Positions 9,201-18,668 are shown, numbered from the stretch's first letter. The stretch is 64,000 nt of DNA from Sulfopaludibacter sp035606355 (GCA_035606355.1 DATNFO010000041.1:248001-312000); one strand, 5' to 3'. The notes: generated by a model not told the origin, from the sequence alone. Made by a program: numbers and translations.

Positions 9201-12032
9201 GTGCGCATCGCCGCGGGCGGCACGAACCTTCCCATCCCCACGCAGGAGCCCGGCGATTTCACGCTCGTGCTTCGCGATGCCACCGGCGCCGAGCTGAACA
9301 AGCTCAGCTACAGTGTGGCCGGCGACGCGAATCTCTCCAAGTCGCTGGATCGCGATGCCGAGCTTCAGGTGCAGCTCGATAAGCCATCCTACGCGGGCGG
9401 CGAGACCATCGAAGTGAGCATTCGCGCCCCATACGTGGGAGCTGGATTGATCACCGTGGAGCGCGACCGCGTGTTCGTGCATCGCTGGTTTAAGAGCACC
9501 ACCACCAGCACCGTGCAGCACATTCAACTGCCGAACGACTTCGAGGGCAACGGCTACGTCAGCGTGCAGTTCGTGCGCGATCCAGCGAGCGATGAGATCT
9601 TCCTGAGTCCGCTATCCTACGGCGTCGCGGCGTTTGGAGCGAGCCTCGCCGCACGCCAGCAGCCGCTAAAACTCACGGCCCCGCGCGAAGTGAAGCCGGG
9701 CGCGGTGCTCACCATGGACGTTGTGCCCGCCGAGGCATCGCGCGTCGCCGTGCTGGCGGTCGATGAGGGCATTCTTCAAGTCGCAAGGTACAAGAATCCG
9801 GACCCGCTGGGCTTCTTCTTCCAGAAGCGGATGCTCGAAGTGCAGACTTCGCAGATCCTCGATTTGATTTTGCCGGAATTTCAGCGCTTCCTCGCGCTCG
9901 CGGCTCCGGGCGGTGACGCGGCCGGAGGGTTTGCGCGGCATCTGAATCCGTTCGCTCGCAAGCACAAAGCTCCGGTCGCCTACTGGAGCGGCATTGTCGA
10001 CGTAGGCCCGCAGGGGCATCGCTTCCACTACACTGTGCCCGACTATTTCAACGGCAAGCTGCGCATCGTCGCCATCGCGGTCAGCCCGCGGCGGGTCGGC
10101 ACGGCGGAAGCCGGCACGGAGGTCAAGGGCCCGTTCATTCTCACCCCGAATGTCCCGGCTATGGTTGCGCCGGGCGATGAGTTCACCGTCAGCGTGGGCG
10201 TGTTCAACAACACGTCAGGGAATGCGAGCGTGCACATTGAAGCGCAGCCGGCCGCCAGTCTCACACCGGTAAGCGCATCGGCTGCCGACCTGCAGATTGC
10301 ATCCAAGCGCGAAGCCGCGGGCGAGTTCCGCTTCCGTGCCGGCACAGCCCTCGGCGCCGCGTCCGTCAAATTCGTGGCCCGCGGCGGCGGCAACGAATCC
10401 CACATCGAAGAGAGCATAAGCGTGCGTCCTGCCGTCGCATATCGCACGCAGCTCACGCTCGGGCGCTTCGATTCCGCAACCACGCAGGCGCCGCTCACCC
10501 GGGACATGTACCCCGAAAATCGAAAAGTGCAAGCGGCCGTTTCCACAGTGCCGCTCGTCTGGGGTCAGGGCCTCGTGAAGTGGCTCGACGATTATCCTTA
10601 CCTTTGCACGGAGCAACTCGTGAGCAAGGGAATCGGTGCCCTGCTGATCGCGTCCAGACCGGAATTCGGCACTCTGCGGACGCGCGCCGGCTCGGCGGCG
10701 GCGCAGCAGAATACGCTCGACGTGCTGCAAAGCCGGCAAAACGAAACCGGCGGATTCGGTTTGTGGGCTTCGTCGCCGGAGACCGCCGAATTCCCTTCCG
10801 CGTACGCCGCACAGTATCTGTTGGAAGCCAAGGAGCGCGGCCAAAAAGTTCCCGCCGCGCTGGTTGCGAGCGTCAACGAGTGGCTCATGCGGTACGCCTC
10901 CACGCCTGCGCCGACGCTCGCCGACGGACGTTGGCGCGCCTACGCCGTCTATTTACTCGCGCGTCAGGGAATCAAGCCGGGCAACGCCCTCGCCAATGTC
11001 GAGCAGGAACTCGCCAACCGCTACGCGCAAACCTGGCAGACGGACATCGCGGCAGCTTGGGTGGCCGCCACGTACCGGCTGATGCAGCGCAATGCCGATG
11101 CCGAACGCATCATTGCCAAGGTGCCGTTTTCCCGCCAAAAGCACGATGCCGCCGCCGACCTGTATTACGACCCCGTGGTGCACGATGCGCAGCTCGTCTA
11201 CGTGCTCGCGCACCAGTTCCCCACGCGGCTGAGCAGCGTTCCGGCCACTGCGCTGGAAGACATGGCCGCTGCCGCGAGCCGCAATCAGCTCGATTCGCTC
11301 TCCGCGGCTTGGACGCTGCTCGCGCTCGATGCGTACGCCAAGACCGCGTCAATGTCCGGCAAGCTGTCCATCGCGGAGATCGGCAAAGACGGGCGCGAGC
11401 GTTCTCTCACTGCGACCGCGGGTGTGATGCCGCGCGCCGAGTTGTCCGTCAACGCCGCGAAGGTGAATTTCGGCAAAGAAGGCGCCGTGGCGGCCTATTA
11501 TTCCATCGACGAATCGGGCTTCGACCGGAATGCTCCGGCCGCCGGCAGCCAAGGCATCGAAATCATTCACGAGTTCCTCGATGTCAAGGGCAACCCGGTG
11601 AGCCGGGTGAAGGTCGGCGAAGAATTCTTCGTCCGCATTCGTCTCCGTTCCGTGAAGCAGCCGTTCGTGCCGCAGATCGCCGTCGTGGATCTGCTGCCCG
11701 GCGGCACGGAGCCCGTGCTCGAACTGCGCCCGGCGGCGGACAGCGCCACGCCGTCCGAAGATCCCGCGGCCGCCCGCCAGAACGGTCACATCGCGGCGCT
11801 GCCGATCGGCGTTCCCGGCAAGTGCACGTGGACACCGCAGCACGTGGACGTTCGCGACGACCGCATCGTGCTCTACGGGGATGTCGGCAAAGACGCGGTG
11901 GCGTTCGTCTATCGGGCGCGCGCTACCAACGCGGGCATCTTCCAATCGCCGCCGGCATTCGCGGAAGGCTTGTACGATCCGAAAACTACCGGCATCAGCG
12001 CCGCCGGACGGCTGGAGGTGGTTAAGCCGTGA
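6234..12032 (+). CDS. Membrane-anchored alpha-2-macroglobulin family protein (YfhM-like)
   Basis: This is a 1932-residue protein with one transmembrane segment at about residues 46-60 that would anchor it in the inner membrane facing the periplasm; E. coli YfhM is instead a lipoprotein. MG/bait-type domains follow (YRPGETTNVGLIARTADW near 690), then the A2M domain near 1250 and a thioester motif CTEQ with Cys1458. An alpha-alpha toroid and a C-terminal MG-like domain come after it. The inferred job is to trap proteases that reach the cell wall. Its stop overlaps the pbpC start by 4 nt (GTGA), so macroglobulin and wall-repair transglycosylase are translationally coupled, the arrangement known from E. 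coli yfhM-pbpC. The ATG at 6234 has a weak GGGAG upstream. Confidence 0.93.
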   Translation: MSSIRKFLTAVFGSWGWEPPAWILTAGRGVSRAWRFLASDWRRASAATLLLLAVAGGLVWYKSRPKPHYVTYSVTAPELTEYNEKGISSIKPLQVEFSESAAPLQLVEKPVTSGIQLSPKFPGTWLWTDDKHLEFQPKNDWPVDKAFTVSFSRKFFARGVVLDEDSFDFHTKAFNAAIKDSQFYQDPRDPNLKKLVATVEFSHPVDTERFEQKVSLAVAGDAAYLGLKPDSRSFTVVYDKFKLFAYIHSAALAMPRDDTPMTLRVDKGVRAARGGNGTKSRLEAVVTIPGRSSLRFSGLQMTLVDNAKYEPEQILLVASSSPVAEQALAGKVAAYLLPVRHPQQPKEDKQPYRWTDESQIGRDLLASSQRVPLTYVSSEEGGQTSHGFKFLAPVGRWIYFEVPQGIDGIGGYISGKPFAATIQVEPYKQALTFLGNGSLLSLSGDKKLGFLARDVDHVEVEVGRLLPNQLQHLAPSMWDYSKPNVPSYMADSMVERFVEVRDYMGKQPGKPTYDSIDLGRYLRNQTQNARGLFLLRLRSVKGKNDESDGNDSDGNEGTAQDTRLILITDLGFIVKTAKDGSRDVFVQSIRTGLPVDGVRVEALGRNGMPLMAATTANGGRAQLPKFGNQLRREKTPLLFVAQTDSDFSFMPLQGSGRFLDTSRFDTGGVVNENSPQQVSAYLFSDRGIYRPGETTNVGLIARTADWKGALAGLPVEVEITDPRGAVVSRNALKLSATAFEEIAFTTQPAAPTGTYSATAFLVKNDKNREVLGSTTFKVQEFEPDRMKVQLELSPKPAEGWLRPEDVQPRATVAHLFGEAATGRRVEAEMGLTAVLPRFSRYPDHRFQVGETLTEPFHETLAATVTDEKGVAVFHPDLGRFTGRAYRLNLLVRAFEAEGGRNVAAQNTAIVSSAPFLVGVKQDGDLAYVKRNSARAANWLAVNQQLAPVAADSLSLDWVQNKFVSVLTQQNDHTYRYVSRRKEIVRDTRKVRIAAGGTNLPIPTQEPGDFTLVLRDATGAELNKLSYSVAGDANLSKSLDRDAELQVQLDKPSYAGGETIEVSIRAPYVGAGLITVERDRVFVHRWFKSTTTSTVQHIQLPNDFEGNGYVSVQFVRDPASDEIFLSPLSYGVAAFGASLAARQQPLKLTAPREVKPGAVLTMDVVPAEASRVAVLAVDEGILQVARYKNPDPLGFFFQKRMLEVQTSQILDLILPEFQRFLALAAPGGDAAGGFARHLNPFARKHKAPVAYWSGIVDVGPQGHRFHYTVPDYFNGKLRIVAIAVSPRRVGTAEAGTEVKGPFILTPNVPAMVAPGDEFTVSVGVFNNTSGNASVHIEAQPAASLTPVSASAADLQIASKREAAGEFRFRAGTALGAASVKFVARGGGNESHIEESISVRPAVAYRTQLTLGRFDSATTQAPLTRDMYPENRKVQAAVSTVPLVWGQGLVKWLDDYPYLCTEQLVSKGIGALLIASRPEFGTLRTRAGSAAAQQNTLDVLQSRQNETGGFGLWASSPETAEFPSAYAAQYLLEAKERGQKVPAALVASVNEWLMRYASTPAPTLADGRWRAYAVYLLARQGIKPGNALANVEQELANRYAQTWQTDIAAAWVAATYRLMQRNADAERIIAKVPFSRQKHDAAADLYYDPVVHDAQLVYVLAHQFPTRLSSVPATALEDMAAAASRNQLDSLSAAWTLLALDAYAKTASMSGKLSIAEIGKDGRERSLTATAGVMPRAELSVNAAKVNFGKEGAVAAYYSIDESGFDRNAPAAGSQGIEIIHEFLDVKGNPVSRVKVGEEFFVRIRLRSVKQPFVPQIAVVDLLPGGTEPVLELRPAADSATPSEDPAAARQNGHIAALPIGVPGKCTWTPQHVDVRDDRIVLYGDVGKDAVAFVYRARATNAGIFQSPPAFAEGLYDPKTTGISAAGRLEVVKP

Positions 12033-14320
12033 AGAGGGCCGCACTGGTAGTGCTCGGCATTGTGGTAGTGCTGCGCTTCTGGCCGCACCAGCCGCTTTCT
12101 GCGCGTGTGCCGCTTTCCACCGGCGTGTGGTCTGCCGATGGCGAGTTGCTGCGCGTCACGCTCGCGGCCGACGATCAGTATCGCCTCTGGACACCGCTGA
12201 AGGACATCGCTCCCGTGCTCGTCGATGCCTTTCTGTTGAAGGAGGACCGGTGGTTTTATTGGCATCCGGGCGTGAACCCAATCGCGCTCAGCCGGGCCGC
12301 TCTTCGCGCCGGGCGCGGTGGCGGTCGTCAAGGCGCGTCCACGATCACAATGCAACTCGCGCGTCTGCTCTATGGATTGCGGACGCGCTCCGCAGCGGGC
12401 AAAGCGCGGCAGATCGCACTGGCGCTCTGGCTGGAAGCGCGCTATTCCAAGCACGACCTGCTGGAGGCCTATCTCAATCTCGCGCCTTTCGGAGGCAACG
12501 TGCAGGGCGCCGGCGCGGCGAGCCGTCTCTTCTTCGGCAAGCCTCCTTCGCGCGTCAGTCTGGCCGAGGCCGTCACCATGGCGGTGATCCCGCAAAGCCC
12601 ATCGCGCGGCCACGGCCTGCATGAAGACCGCCTCGCGAAAGCGCGCCGCCAACTCGCGGCGCTCTGGATGGCGCACCATCGCGTGAGCGAAACCGACGCG
12701 CGGCAACTCGCCACTGCCATTGGCGCGCATGCGGATTTCCCGATGCCTTACCTTGCGCCCCACTTCGTCGATGCGCTCCTCGCCGGCAGTCCGGACCGTC
12801 CGGCGCGCATCGACACCACGCTCGATTCCAGCCTACAGCGTCTGCTGGAGCACCAGATCCGGCGCTACATTGAAGAGTTTGGCGACCGCGGCATTCGCAA
12901 CGCCTCCGCCCTGCTGGTTGATAGCCGCAGTATGACCGCGAAAGCGTGGGCCGGTTCCGCGGATTACTGGAATCGCGCTATCGATGGCGAGGTCGATGGC
13001 GTTCTGGCCAAGCGCTCGCCCGGCTCTGCGCTGAAACCGTTCATCTATGCGATGGCTCTGGATCAGGGTCTCCTCCATCCGCGCACGATACTCCGCGATG
13101 CGCCCACCAGCTTCGGTCCGTTCACGCCGGAGAATTTCGACGGCCGTTTCTTCGGCCCGATACCCGCCGAAGAGGCCCTCATCCGCAGCCGCAACGTGCC
13201 CGCGGTATCCGTGGCAATGCGCCTGCGGCAACCGAACCTCTACAGCTTCCTGCGCAGCGCGGGCGTGAGCCGCATGAAGGACGAAGCGTATTACGGGCTG
13301 GCGCTCGCGCTCGGCGGCGGCGAAGTCAGCATGGAAGAGCTCGCCGGACTGTATGGAATTCTGGCGAACGGCGGCGAGTTGCGGCCCGTTCGTGCCGTAC
13401 GATCATCCACGCGCAGTCTCCAGGCGGGCGTCCGCATGATTAGTCCCGAGGCCGCATTCATCACGCTGGACATGCTTCATAAAAATCCGCGACCTGATGA
13501 CGATGGCGCACTGCCGCGGCGATCGCGGTGGCCTGTCGCCTGGAAGACCGGCACCAGTTGGGGCTTCCGCGACGCCTGGTCGGCGGGCGTTGCCGGGCCA
13601 TTCGTGCTGGTGGTGTGGATCGGCGACTTTTCCGGCCAGGGCAACCCCGCTTTCGTCGGCGTGGACGCGGCTGCGCCGCTCTTCTTCCGCATCGTCGACG
13701 CTGTGAACCTGGTGCACGCCAGCGACGCTCTGCCTCTCAGCAGTCCACCGCCCGGAGTGAGCCGCGTGGCCGTGTGCGCGGAGAGCGGCGATCTGCCGAA
13801 CTCCGCGTGTCCCCAAACTGTGGACACGTGGTACATCCCCGGCAAGTCGCCGATCCGCGTGAGCCAGTTGCATCGCGTGGTGGCAATGGATGTCGCGACG
13901 GGCCGGCCCGTGTGTCCACCGTACCTGCCCGCGAACACCAGGCTGCAAACCTACGAGTTCTGGAGTTCCGACATGCTGAAGCTGTTTCGCGAGGCGGGGA
14001 TGCCGCGCCGCGTGCCGCCCGCTCTGCCGGCATGCGCGGCCGACGATAGCTCCGATTCGCCTCGCATCGCATCGCCCCTCCGCGACGTGACGTATACGTT
14101 GCGGCGCACGGGCGAGGGCTCGATCGCGCTGGAAGCCGGCGCAGCCGGAGATGTGCGAGAGATGTTCTGGTTCGATGGCGCGGCGCTGATCGGCAAAGTG
14201 CGCGTTGCGGCAGGAGCATTGCCTTGGCGGCCAAGTGTCGATGGCGCTCACCTGATACGCGTAATTGACGATCACGGCCGCGCCGCCGAACGCGACGTCG
14301 CGGTTCAGTTCAACAACTGA
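12029..14320 (+). CDS. pbpC: Penicillin-binding protein 1C (bifunctional transglycosylase/transpeptidase)
   Basis: This 763-residue class A PBP has an N-terminal membrane anchor (about 4-20). The GT51 transglycosylase domain (about 45-210) has catalytic Glu72 in KEDRWFYWHPG and the QGASTITMQLARLL motif. The transpeptidase domain has Ser333 in SALK and K506TG in KTGTSWGFRDAW. A C-terminal BiPBP_C-type beta domain occupies about 680-763. It polymerises and cross-links peptidoglycan. The GTG start lies inside the stop of the macroglobulin gene (GTGA overlap), which fixes the start and implies coupled translation. The pairing suggests that the macroglobulin blocks proteases at wall lesions that PbpC repairs. 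Confidence 0.95.
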   Translation: MKRAALVVLGIVVVLRFWPHQPLSARVPLSTGVWSADGELLRVTLAADDQYRLWTPLKDIAPVLVDAFLLKEDRWFYWHPGVNPIALSRAALRAGRGGGRQGASTITMQLARLLYGLRTRSAAGKARQIALALWLEARYSKHDLLEAYLNLAPFGGNVQGAGAASRLFFGKPPSRVSLAEAVTMAVIPQSPSRGHGLHEDRLAKARRQLAALWMAHHRVSETDARQLATAIGAHADFPMPYLAPHFVDALLAGSPDRPARIDTTLDSSLQRLLEHQIRRYIEEFGDRGIRNASALLVDSRSMTAKAWAGSADYWNRAIDGEVDGVLAKRSPGSALKPFIYAMALDQGLLHPRTILRDAPTSFGPFTPENFDGRFFGPIPAEEALIRSRNVPAVSVAMRLRQPNLYSFLRSAGVSRMKDEAYYGLALALGGGEVSMEELAGLYGILANGGELRPVRAVRSSTRSLQAGVRMISPEAAFITLDMLHKNPRPDDDGALPRRSRWPVAWKTGTSWGFRDAWSAGVAGPFVLVVWIGDFSGQGNPAFVGVDAAAPLFFRIVDAVNLVHASDALPLSSPPPGVSRVAVCAESGDLPNSACPQTVDTWYIPGKSPIRVSQLHRVVAMDVATGRPVCPPYLPANTRLQTYEFWSSDMLKLFREAGMPRRVPPALPACAADDSSDSPRIASPLRDVTYTLRRTGEGSIALEAGAAGDVREMFWFDGAALIGKVRVAAGALPWRPSVDGAHLIRVIDDHGRAAERDVAVQFNN

Positions 14321-14405
14321 TCCATGACGCCATGAGTCTTTCCTGGCTTGCCGCGCCGCGCATCTTCCTCCCCCTCGCGTGCATCGCATAGCCGGGAGGA
14401 ATCGC

Positions 14406-15101
14406 GTGAAGATTGGAATCATCGGAGCGGGGAACATCGGAGGCACGCTAACCAGGCGCTTCGCGGCACTGGGACATGACGTGCGAGTTGCGAATTCGCG
14501 GGGACCCGAATCGCTTGCCGGACTCGAGCGCGAGAGCGGCGCGAAAGCTGTGAGCGTGCACGATGCCGCGCGCTTTGGCGATGTGGTGGTGGTCACCATC
14601 CCCGAGGGGAAAATCCCGGAGCTGCCCAAAGACATCTTCGCTGGTGTCGCGCCGGATGTTGTGGTCGTCGATACAGGCAACTACTATCCGCAGCAGCGCG
14701 ATGGGCGCATCGCGGGCATTGAAGACGGCTCCGTGGAGAGCCGCTGGGTAGAGCGTCAACTCGGACGGCCTGTGGTGAAGGCGTTCAACAACATCTACGC
14801 GAAGCACCTGATGGAGCGCGGCAAGCCGAAAGGCTCTACGGGACGGATCGCGCTGCCGGTCGCGGGAGACGATTCGCGCGCCAAGAAGGTGGTCATGGAC
14901 TTGGTCGACGAACTCGGCTTCGATCCCATTGACACTGGCGGTCTCGATGAAAGCTGGCGTCAACAGCCAGGCACGCCCGTTTATGCGCAGGATTTCGATG
15001 CCGCGGGAGTAAAGCGGGCCCTCGCGGAAGCCAAACCGGAGCGAAAGCCGGAGTGGCGCGCGACCGAAAATAGTCCGGGCACCTACCAGTCGCAGCAGTA
15101 A
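14406..15101 (+). CDS. NADPH-dependent F420 reductase-like / NAD(P)-binding oxidoreductase
   Basis: This is a 231-residue single Rossmann-type domain (F420_oxidored family, Pfam PF03807). The dinucleotide motif GAGNIG is at residues 7-12. VANSRGPESL then gives the NADP-phosphate-binding region, and VVTIPEGKIPELP and VVVDTGNYYP the following strands. Family members use NADP(H) with F420 or small-molecule substrates; the actual substrate cannot be read from the sequence. The start is placed at GTG 14406 because GGGAGGA sits 5 nt upstream; an in-frame ATG at 14379 would only add nine residues that do not look like the family. It is preceded by pbpC with an 85-bp gap and followed closely by a secreted hydrolase-like gene. 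Confidence 0.8.
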   Translation: MKIGIIGAGNIGGTLTRRFAALGHDVRVANSRGPESLAGLERESGAKAVSVHDAARFGDVVVVTIPEGKIPELPKDIFAGVAPDVVVVDTGNYYPQQRDGRIAGIEDGSVESRWVERQLGRPVVKAFNNIYAKHLMERGKPKGSTGRIALPVAGDDSRAKKVVMDLVDELGFDPIDTGGLDESWRQQPGTPVYAQDFDAAGVKRALAEAKPERKPEWRATENSPGTYQSQQ

Positions 15102-15122
15102 AGATTTCCGTACAATCGTTCT

Positions 15123-16673
15123 ATGATTCGCGGCATGGCTTGGGGGCTGTTTGCGGCCGTAGCTTTGCACGCCGCAGCGGATGAGCCGGTTCTGGCCATC
15201 TCAATCGACCACGCAATTTCCCGGCCCAACCGCAACGGGCGCGGCATCGAACGCCCGTTGTTTCTGATCCTGTACAAGTGGCGCACCGATGCTCCCGAAG
15301 TGAAGGCGCGATCCTTTAGCGGCACGTTGTCCGCGCATTGCGTGCGATTGCCTGCAAACGGCAACCAATGGACAGCGGACATCGCCTATGAGGCGCAGCA
15401 GGAAAAAGAGCAGAAATTTCAGGGCCACATCCGGCTGAACCTGACGATCGACGACGGCAGCGTTCGCGGCACGTACGATGGCGCGTTTCACGATACCGTG
15501 CTGCACGGCCGGGTCGGCGCAGGCCTCGCCTTCGAGCAGGATTTCGAATCGCCCGCTCGCGGTCTTCTGTTATGGATGCCGCATTTACAACGCAAAATCC
15601 GGGGCGTCCTCGTGGTCCCGAACGGCGGAGAGGGTGAGAAGCGCGAAGCCCCGCTGGTGGAGGCGACGCAGGCATTCGCAGCCGCGCACAACCTCGCCGT
15701 GATCGGGACCGCCGGCTTAGGAAGTGTAGATCGCGGCGATGGCGATCGCATCGTGAACGGTGTTCGCCACTTTGCAATGAGCACAGGTCATACGGAATTG
15801 GAGACTGCGCCGCTGTTCTTCATGGGACACTCGGGCGGCGGCAGAATCTCCGCCGAATTCAATCGCTGGCTCCCGGCGCGTGTTGGTGGATACGTAAGTT
15901 CGCACGGCTCACCTAGCTTCCGCCTGTCCGCGACAGCGTTGGAGAATCCCGGCGTCTACGTGACGAGCGAGGGCGACCCCAAAGTGTCGCCGGCAGAAAT
16001 TGAAGTCGGCTTCGTGCTGCTGCGGAGCGAGGGGGCCCGCGTGGCCCTCGCGGTGGAAGAAGGAGCGCAGCACCCTATGGGACCGGGAGCGATGCCGTTC
16101 TACCTGTACGCTCTGGAAAAGCTCGTGCAGCAGCGCCTGTCCGCGGGCTCGACTGCGCTGCACCCTGTCGATGAAACTGCGGCATGGGTTGCGGACAATG
16201 CCACGTGGGATAGCGGAATCACCAGAATCATGCCGCTTCGCGACGCGGCCGCACTGATGCGCTCGCCGGGGCCGCTCTTGGATAGACCTCCGGCGATCGG
16301 AGAGCATGTCCAATTCGCGGAACTGGCTCCCTCGCTGCGCATGAGCTGGCTGTTGGACAAAGACGTGGCGTATGTCTACCGCGGTCTCGCAACCCATGCG
16401 AATCCGCTCAAGCTGGCACGCGCGGACGAGCATGCAGCGGCATACACGGCCGGCGAAACGGTAACGCTGCAATGCACCGATTTCGGAAACGGGCAGTGGA
16501 AGTCCGTTTCTGTATACGACGGCGCGCAACTGCTCGGACAAGTCACTCCGGACAAACCCACACTCACGCTGCCCAGGCAGACTCCAGGAGCGCACGCCGG
16601 AGTGCTGGTCGCCGAGCGGGCTGACGGCGACTTGCGTACTTCACTGCCGGTGTTGTGGTCCGTGTGGCCGTAG
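15123..16673 (+). CDS. Secreted alpha/beta-hydrolase-like protein of unknown substrate
   Basis: This is a 516-residue protein with a short signal peptide (MIRGMAWGLFAAVALHAAA). The middle has an alpha/beta-hydrolase nucleophile elbow GHSGGG with Ser237, preceded by strands VLVVPNGG and LAVIGTAGLG. Later ALAVEEGAQHPMGPGAMPF has a histidine that could complete the triad. N- and C-terminal parts are beta-rich and not recognised. It may be an esterase or peptidase-like enzyme acting outside the cytoplasm, but the substrate is unknown. The start is ATG 15123, with ATG 15135 as an alternative. The gene lies 21 bp after the oxidoreductase and may be cotranscribed with it. Confidence 0.65.
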   Translation: MIRGMAWGLFAAVALHAAADEPVLAISIDHAISRPNRNGRGIERPLFLILYKWRTDAPEVKARSFSGTLSAHCVRLPANGNQWTADIAYEAQQEKEQKFQGHIRLNLTIDDGSVRGTYDGAFHDTVLHGRVGAGLAFEQDFESPARGLLLWMPHLQRKIRGVLVVPNGGEGEKREAPLVEATQAFAAAHNLAVIGTAGLGSVDRGDGDRIVNGVRHFAMSTGHTELETAPLFFMGHSGGGRISAEFNRWLPARVGGYVSSHGSPSFRLSATALENPGVYVTSEGDPKVSPAEIEVGFVLLRSEGARVALAVEEGAQHPMGPGAMPFYLYALEKLVQQRLSAGSTALHPVDETAAWVADNATWDSGITRIMPLRDAAALMRSPGPLLDRPPAIGEHVQFAELAPSLRMSWLLDKDVAYVYRGLATHANPLKLARADEHAAAYTAGETVTLQCTDFGNGQWKSVSVYDGAQLLGQVTPDKPTLTLPRQTPGAHAGVLVAERADGDLRTSLPVLWSVWP

Positions 16674-16784
16674 AAGGCGAAACGGCAGCACCATCCTGGT
16701 GCATCGGCGTGTCGTCAATCGCCATACCTCTTCCGAAGCGGGAGTAACCGTACAGATGCGGAGCGCGATGGGCCGTTACCCTGT

Positions 16785-18668
16785 GTGTGGAGGGGTCGCG
16801 TTTTGAACGGAAAGCATGGGTACCCGCGTCCGCAGCTTGAGCGCGCCGAGTGGATCTGTCTGAACGGCGAATGGGATTTTGCGCTGGATCCCGATGGTTC
16901 GTGCAAGCTCCCGGGCCAGCCCGCCTGGAATGCGCGAATCCAGGTGCCGTTTTCGCCTGAAACTGCTGCCAGCGGTGTCGGCAACACGGGCTTTTATCGA
17001 GCGTGCTGGTACCGCCGCCGCTTCGATGCTCCCGCGATGGTCGCCGGCGAAGTGCTGCTTCTCCACTTCGGCGCGGTCGATTATCGCGCGAAGGTCTGGG
17101 TGAACGGCCACGTCGTCGCCGAACATGAAGGCGGATACACCCCCTTCTCAGCCAATATCACCGAGTACCTGAATGCCCAGGGTCCGCAAACCATCGAGCT
17201 GTGCGCCGAGGACGATCCCGCCGACCTCTCCAAACCGCGTGGCAAACAGGACTGGCAACTGCAGCCGCATTCCATCTGGTATCCGCGCACCACCGGAATC
17301 TGGCAAACCGTGTGGCTGGAAAAGGTGCCCGCCACGTACATCGGAGCGGTGCGCTGGACTCCAAATGTGGAGCGTTGGGAAATTGGCTTCGAGGCGTGGA
17401 TGGGCGGCGAACGCCGCGACGGCCTCCGCCTGAACGTGAAGCTCTATGCCGGCGACACGCTGCTCGCCGACGACACGTACGCGGTGGTTGCCGGAGAGGT
17501 CCACCGCCGCATTGCGCTCAGCGACCCCGGCATCGACGATTACCGCAATGAACTGCTTTGGAATCCCTCGACGCCAACGCTGATCTACACGGAGATGAAG
17601 CTCTGGGGAGGCCGCGGCGAGTTGGTGGATACGGCGAAGAGCTATACCGCGCTGCGCAGCATCGGGCCGCAGGGCGATAAGTTCGTGCTGAACGGGCGGC
17701 CGTATCAGCTTCGCATGGTGCTGGACCAGGGCTATTGGCCGGAGACCGGCATCACCGCGCCGGACGATGAGGCTTACCGCCGCGACGTCGAGCTTGCCAA
17801 AGCGATGGGCTTCAATGGTGTGCGCAAGCACCAGAAAATCGAGGACCCGCGCTTCCTCTATTGGGCGGACGTGCTGGGCCTCCTGGTGTGGGAAGAGATG
17901 CCGAGCGCATACCGCTTCACCAAGACCAGCATCGAGCGCCTGACGAAGGAGTGGCTGAGCGCGATGGAGCGCGACATCAGCCACCCCTGCATTGTGGCGT
18001 GGGTGCCGTTCAACGAAAGTTGGGGCGTGCCGGACCTGCCGGATAGTCCTTCGCAGCGCCATTATGTGCAGGCGCTTTATCACCTTACGAAGACGATCGA
18101 CCCGACGCGGCCGGTGATCGGCAACGACGGTTGGGAGAGCGTCGCCACCGACATCATCGGAATTCACGATTACGACGATTCGCCGGAGCGCATCCGCAAG
18201 CGTTACGGAGTGGAGGAGATCCCGCGCCTCTTTAAACGTGAGCGTCCCGGCGGCCGCCAATTGTTGTTAGAGAGTCAGCCGAGCGAGCAGCCGATTATGC
18301 TGACCGAGTTCGGCGGCATCGCCTTCTCGCGGGACATCGGCGGCACATGGGGATACTCACGCAGCGAAAATGAAGACGATTTCGCGAAACGGTATATGCA
18401 CCTGCTGCCGGTAGTGCGCGCCCTGCCGATTCTTGCGGGCTTCTGTTACACGCAGTTCGCCGACACGTATCAGGAAGCCAACGGGCTCCTGTATGCCGAT
18501 CGAACTCCGAAGTTCCCGATTGAGGAGATCGCTCTGGCGACGCGAGGCCCGCGCACCAAACGGGATTTCCAACTCGAATGGGAATGGCGCGAGCGCCTGA
18601 TGAATCACCAGCGGCAGCAATACATGGTGCCGAATGAGGACCACCAGACGGCCAATGATCCTCGATAG
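16785..18668 (+). CDS. Glycoside hydrolase family 2 (beta-galactosidase/beta-glucuronidase-like)
   Basis: This is a protein of about 620 residues with the GH2 order: sugar-binding jelly-roll (about 20-180, including WICLNGEWDF and ARVWVNGHV-type strands), an Ig-like domain, and a TIM barrel from about 290. The acid/base is Glu411 in WVPFNESWG and the nucleophile is Glu508 in MLTEFGG. Substrate specificity among beta-galactosides, mannosides and glucuronides is not decidable. No signal peptide is seen, so it is probably cytoplasmic. The start is uncertain: GTG 16785 or, better spaced from GGAGGGG, TTG 16803. The 3' end of this gene is partly duplicated in the tandem repeat that follows it. A second glycosidase lies beyond that repeat. 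Confidence 0.88.
   Translation: MWRGRVLNGKHGYPRPQLERAEWICLNGEWDFALDPDGSCKLPGQPAWNARIQVPFSPETAASGVGNTGFYRACWYRRRFDAPAMVAGEVLLLHFGAVDYRAKVWVNGHVVAEHEGGYTPFSANITEYLNAQGPQTIELCAEDDPADLSKPRGKQDWQLQPHSIWYPRTTGIWQTVWLEKVPATYIGAVRWTPNVERWEIGFEAWMGGERRDGLRLNVKLYAGDTLLADDTYAVVAGEVHRRIALSDPGIDDYRNELLWNPSTPTLIYTEMKLWGGRGELVDTAKSYTALRSIGPQGDKFVLNGRPYQLRMVLDQGYWPETGITAPDDEAYRRDVELAKAMGFNGVRKHQKIEDPRFLYWADVLGLLVWEEMPSAYRFTKTSIERLTKEWLSAMERDISHPCIVAWVPFNESWGVPDLPDSPSQRHYVQALYHLTKTIDPTRPVIGNDGWESVATDIIGIHDYDDSPERIRKRYGVEEIPRLFKRERPGGRQLLLESQPSEQPIMLTEFGGIAFSRDIGGTWGYSRSENEDDFAKRYMHLLPVVRALPILAGFCYTQFADTYQEANGLLYADRTPKFPIEEIALATRGPRTKRDFQLEWEWRERLMNHQRQQYMVPNEDHQTANDPR

Noticed and set aside
8061..9527. Long open frame antisense to the second macroglobulin gene (488 codons)
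   Set aside because: It overlaps a clearly coding gene with family motifs, has no ribosome site and no recognisable domain; high GC makes such shadows common.
10580..12025. 481-codon frame on the same strand within the macroglobulin gene
   Set aside because: It is Arg/Ala-rich with no domain, and the other frame carries the thioester and C-terminal domains.
16688..16702. GCACCA-TCC-TGGTGC hairpin after the hydrolase gene
   Set aside because: The stem is only 6 bp and there is no T-run; too weak to call a terminator.
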